From: PALSA-1004 sp947474275
GTDB taxonomy: Bacteria > Pseudomonadota > Gammaproteobacteria > Burkholderiales > SG8-41
Direction: 5' to 3'
NCBI GenBank assembly: GCA_947474275.1
Contig: CANJHY010000003.1
Location: 1 to 64,000, forward strand
Length of the DNA: 64,000 bases
Within the stretch, counting starts at the first letter, position 1, and every line of letters begins with the position of its first letter. A program made the position numbers and the translations under genes. Below are positions 61,561 through 64,000 of the stretch, in pieces. The notes beneath the pieces are model-generated. The model searched no databases. It saw only the letters and a list, made by a program, of their open reading frames with translations, and was not told where the DNA came from.

Positions 61561-62672
61561 GAGACTCAGGGATCCCCGGCGGCCTCCAGGCATACACCGA
61601 TGGGCCTGACGATATCGAGGAGGCCTACGAGTTTTGCGCCGTGCGCGGTTGGTGCGATGGGTTGCCGATTATTCCGCCCACACCTGAGCGTGTCGAACGC
61701 ATGCTCATGTTTTGTGACAGGGAGCGCGACAAACCGGTAATAGCGATACCCCCGCGTTACGGCGACGCAACCCCGATACTACTGGCCGCCAATGCGGTAA
61801 TGGCGGGTTGCAAGCCAGAGTATTTTCCGCTGGTCATTCTGGCTCTGGAAGCGATGGCGGAGCAGACCTTCAACCTTTACGGTATCCAGACAACGACGCA
61901 TCCGTGCGCGCCGCTCATAATTGTGAACGGGCCGATAGCGCGCGAGCTGAAAATTAATTCAGGCCATGGCGCTTTCGGACCAGGCAACAGAAGTAACGCG
62001 AGCATAGGGCGCGCAATTCGCTTTGCCCTGGTCAACATCGGCGGCGCAAATCCGGGAGCCGGTGACATGGACACCTATGGTTCGCCGGCAAAATATACTT
62101 ATTGCATAGCGGAAAACGAACAACAAAGCCCGTGGCAACCATTGAGCCTCGATGAAGGACATACTCTCGAAGTCACTACGGTGACCGTGGTTGCTGCAGA
62201 ATGTCCCCATAATGTGAACGATCACGAAAGCACAACTGCGGAGGGAGTACTGAAGACCATGGCCGGGACCGTCGCCACTACTGGTTGTAATAATGCCCAT
62301 CATGCATCGCGTCCGGTCGTCGCGTTTTGCCCGGAGCATGCGGCGACCATAGCCGGGGGCGGCTATACAAAGGACGACGTCAAGGCCTATTTATACGAAC
62401 ATGCACAAATACCCTTGTCGAAATTTTCCACGGAAAATGTCGAACGCCGCCTGCGCTTGAAGTTTCCCCTTCGTTACGCGAATGCACCGCTGGACGCCCT
62501 CGTCCCGATGGTGCAACGTCCGGAGGACTATATCGTTATCGTTGTGGGCGGCGCCGGAAAGCATTCGGCATATATACCTACTTTCGGTTCCACCCGCCCG
62601 GTAACGCGTGCGCTTCGTCACGCAGATGGGCATTTGGTGCGGTCGATACAAGAGCTGCGAAACGCCCGTTAG
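61557..62672 (+). CDS. Unrecognised protein coupled to the UGSC selenoprotein
   Basis: 371 residues, no signal peptide or membrane segment. The N-terminus has VRGWCDGLPIIPPTPERVERML near residues 30-51; other distinctive parts are QTTTHPCAPLIIVNGP, a Gly-rich NIGGANPGAGDMDTYG, NVNDHESTTAEGVL with TGCNNAHHASRP, and a C-terminal VIVVGGAGKHSAYIPTFG. Several Cys and His residues could form a metal or redox site. I do not recognise an enzymatic family. Its ATG overlaps the selenoprotein stop (ATGA), so the two proteins are probably made together and may interact or share a reaction. Confidence 0.8.
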   Translation: MRDSGIPGGLQAYTDGPDDIEEAYEFCAVRGWCDGLPIIPPTPERVERMLMFCDRERDKPVIAIPPRYGDATPILLAANAVMAGCKPEYFPLVILALEAMAEQTFNLYGIQTTTHPCAPLIIVNGPIARELKINSGHGAFGPGNRSNASIGRAIRFALVNIGGANPGAGDMDTYGSPAKYTYCIAENEQQSPWQPLSLDEGHTLEVTTVTVVAAECPHNVNDHESTTAEGVLKTMAGTVATTGCNNAHHASRPVVAFCPEHAATIAGGGYTKDDVKAYLYEHAQIPLSKFSTENVERRLRLKFPLRYANAPLDALVPMVQRPEDYIVIVVGGAGKHSAYIPTFGSTRPVTRALRHADGHLVRSIQELRNAR

Positions 62673-62775
62673 TTGCCGGGAGTCAATCAAGTTTCACAAT
62701 AGGTGTAAGCTAAAGTCCGGGAAGTCCAGTTGATCCAGGATGCAAAAGTCAGATCAACAATAAAGGTTGACGCTG

Positions 62776-62850
62776 ATGGACTTGCAACTCGATATACACG
62801 CGGGCGGCACGCGCATCGCGGTATTTTTCCGCGCTACGCTCAAGGTTTAA
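62776..62850 (+). CDS. Possible 24-residue peptide, unsupported function
   Basis: An ATG at 62776 with AAAGG upstream reads MDLQLDIHAGGTRIAVFFRA and four more residues before TAA at 62850. Nothing supports expression apart from the start context; it may be a gene fragment. It is the only frame worth noting between 62673 and 62867. Confidence 0.2.
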   Translation: MDLQLDIHAGGTRIAVFFRATLKV

Positions 62851-62867
62851 ACGCACACCCATCGCAT

Positions 62868-64000
62868 ATGGCCAAACTTATCCCCCAATCCGCGGCGCCT
62901 TCAGAGGTTGAATCTGATTTTGTCGTTGCGCGCGACGTCATGGTCGCCATGCGCGACGGCGTCAGGCTCGCCACCGACGTTTACCGCCCCGCGAGCAAAG
63001 GTATGGCGGCCGCCGGCAAATTTCCGGTCATCCTCGAGCGCACGCCGTACGGCAAGGCGCAGGTCTCGCGCTCCGAGATCGACGTCGGTATGACGGTCTC
63101 GCGTCCGCGTCCGGAAGTCGCCGCATGGTTCGTGCGCCAGGGTTACGTCGTCGTCTACCAGGATTGCCGCGGCCGCTATGCGTCCGAAGGCGAGTTCGTC
63201 AAATATCTGAGCGATGGCGAGGACGGCTTCGACACCATGGCGTGGCTGATGGCGCAGCCATGGTGCAACGGTAAAGTCGCGACCATGGGGCTTTCATACG
63301 CGGCGCATACGCAAGGTTCGCTCGCCTGCCTGAACCCGCCGGGGTTGGCCGCGATGGTGATCGATTCGGGAGCGTTTTCCAACGCTTACCTGTCCGGCAT
63401 ACGCAGCGGCGGCGCGTTTGAAATGAAACAGGTGACGTGGGCATTCAACCAGGCGAAGGAAAGTCCCCTCGCCAAAGCCGACCCCGCGGTGCGCGCGGCC
63501 CTCGAAGCGGAAAATCTCATCGAGTGGTTCAAGGTCATGCCGTGGAAGCCCGGCCATTCGCCGGTGCGCTGGGTGCCGGAGTACGAGGATTACCTGTTCG
63601 AGCAGTGGACGCACGGCGCGTTCGACGGCTACTGGAAGCAGCTCGGCATTTATGCCGAAGGCTTTTACAAAAAATTCGCCGACGTGCCGCAGATTCACAT
63701 GTCGAGCTGGTACGACGCCTATATACGCACCGCGACGGACAATTACGTTGCGCTCAAAAAACTTAAGCGCGGCCCCGTGCGCCTCATCATGGGGCCATGG
63801 ACGCACGGCGATCGCGCCAAGACTTTTTCGGGCGACGTCGATTTCGGCGCGGCGGCGACCATAGACAACAATCTCGCGCAGCACTGGCGCGAATTCCGCC
63901 TGCGCTGGTTCGATCACTGGGTCAGGGGTGTTGCCAACGGCGTGGACAAGGAACCCGCGGTGCGGCTGTTCCTGATGGGCGGCGGTTCCGGCCGCAGCAA
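62868..64000 (+). CDS. CocE/NonD family hydrolase (partial, 3' end off window)
   Basis: At least 377 codons from the ATG at 62868, open to the window edge. The S15-type alpha/beta hydrolase pattern is clear: RDGVRLATDVYRP near residues 27-39, QDCRGRYASEGEF, the nucleophile Ser in ATMGLSYAAHTQGS, and GPWTHGDRAKTF near the catalytic His region. The family includes cocaine esterase and X-Pro dipeptidyl-peptidases; most bacterial members hydrolyse unknown esters or amides. The coding GC content returns to the high level of the rest of the window. Confidence 0.88.
   Translation, partial: MAKLIPQSAAPSEVESDFVVARDVMVAMRDGVRLATDVYRPASKGMAAAGKFPVILERTPYGKAQVSRSEIDVGMTVSRPRPEVAAWFVRQGYVVVYQDCRGRYASEGEFVKYLSDGEDGFDTMAWLMAQPWCNGKVATMGLSYAAHTQGSLACLNPPGLAAMVIDSGAFSNAYLSGIRSGGAFEMKQVTWAFNQAKESPLAKADPAVRAALEAENLIEWFKVMPWKPGHSPVRWVPEYEDYLFEQWTHGAFDGYWKQLGIYAEGFYKKFADVPQIHMSSWYDAYIRTATDNYVALKKLKRGPVRLIMGPWTHGDRAKTFSGDVDFGAAATIDNNLAQHWREFRLRWFDHWVRGVANGVDKEPAVRLFLMGGGSGRS

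Overview
The window is high-GC (roughly low to mid 60s percent by eye), densely coded DNA from a betaproteobacterium, most likely a Burkholderiales-type or related environmental lineage. Evidence for this: three Bug (tripartite tricarboxylate family) solute receptors, a PhaM-type PHA-granule protein, a Kdo hydroxylase, a MaeB-type malic enzyme fused to a phosphotransacetylase domain, an AddB/AddA-like nuclease-helicase pair, and the neighbouring trxA, rho and rpmE genes. No rRNA, tRNA, CRISPR array or prophage was seen. The taxonomic call is an inference from gene content.

Layout. 1-4.4 kb: a partial tandem-hotdog thioesterase, two MFS transporters and a UDP-glucuronate decarboxylase. 4.4-7.2 kb: a secreted protein, an ECF sigma factor, its membrane partner and a small Cys-rich protein in a tight cluster. 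7.2-8.4 kb: a strong consensus promoter followed by a terminator (candidate small RNA), then a lytic transglycosylase. 8.4-12.2 kb: PHA-granule protein, thioesterase, TauD-type dioxygenase with a degenerate copy of its 3' end, FAH-family hydrolase and proline iminopeptidase. 12.3-26.3 kb: mostly housekeeping genes (maeB, fumC, Nudix, patatin, greB, rsgA, M48 protease, orn, pgi). 26.3-34.9 kb: SDR, Bug receptor, thiolase, hslO with a striking 17-copy heptanucleotide array just upstream of its start, a GT39-type transferase, Kdo hydroxylase and an M48 lipoprotein protease. 35-38.8 kb: a cyanate module (NrtA/NrtB/NrtD-like ABC transporter plus cyanase) with sequences resembling a sigma-54 promoter and an NtrC site. 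39-44.3 kb: orphan TRAP receptor, GDT1-family transporter, rpmE, lipoprotein, rho, trxA, fdxA. 44.4-50.1 kb: the AddB/AddA-like pair. 50.1-53.8 kb: an operon of Bug receptor, a phosphosulfolactate-synthase (ComA) family protein, a second TauD-type dioxygenase and a trypsin-like protease. 54-55.6 kb: a frameshifted polysaccharide deacetylase and an IS5-family transposase remnant.

The most unusual part is 57.0-62.7 kb. It looks less GC-rich and encodes an ADP-forming-type acyl-CoA synthetase, a Bug receptor, an enoyl-CoA hydratase, a UGSC-family selenoprotein and a large unrecognised protein. The selenoprotein is read through an in-frame TGA at 61309-61311. The downstream frame stays open to 61560, and a perfect 8-bp hairpin with a G-first apical loop sits at bacterial-SECIS distance after the TGA. 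The selenoprotein stop overlaps the start of the unknown gene by ATGA. Together these genes look like an uptake-plus-CoA-dependent degradation pathway for an unknown organic acid with a selenium-dependent step. The window closes with a partial CocE/NonD hydrolase.

Small non-coding elements with inverted arms made of short-period repeats recur downstream of genes (22.87, 27.08, 38.78 and 40.80 kb). The 155-bp copy after cynS supplies the cynS stop codon from its terminal inverted repeat.
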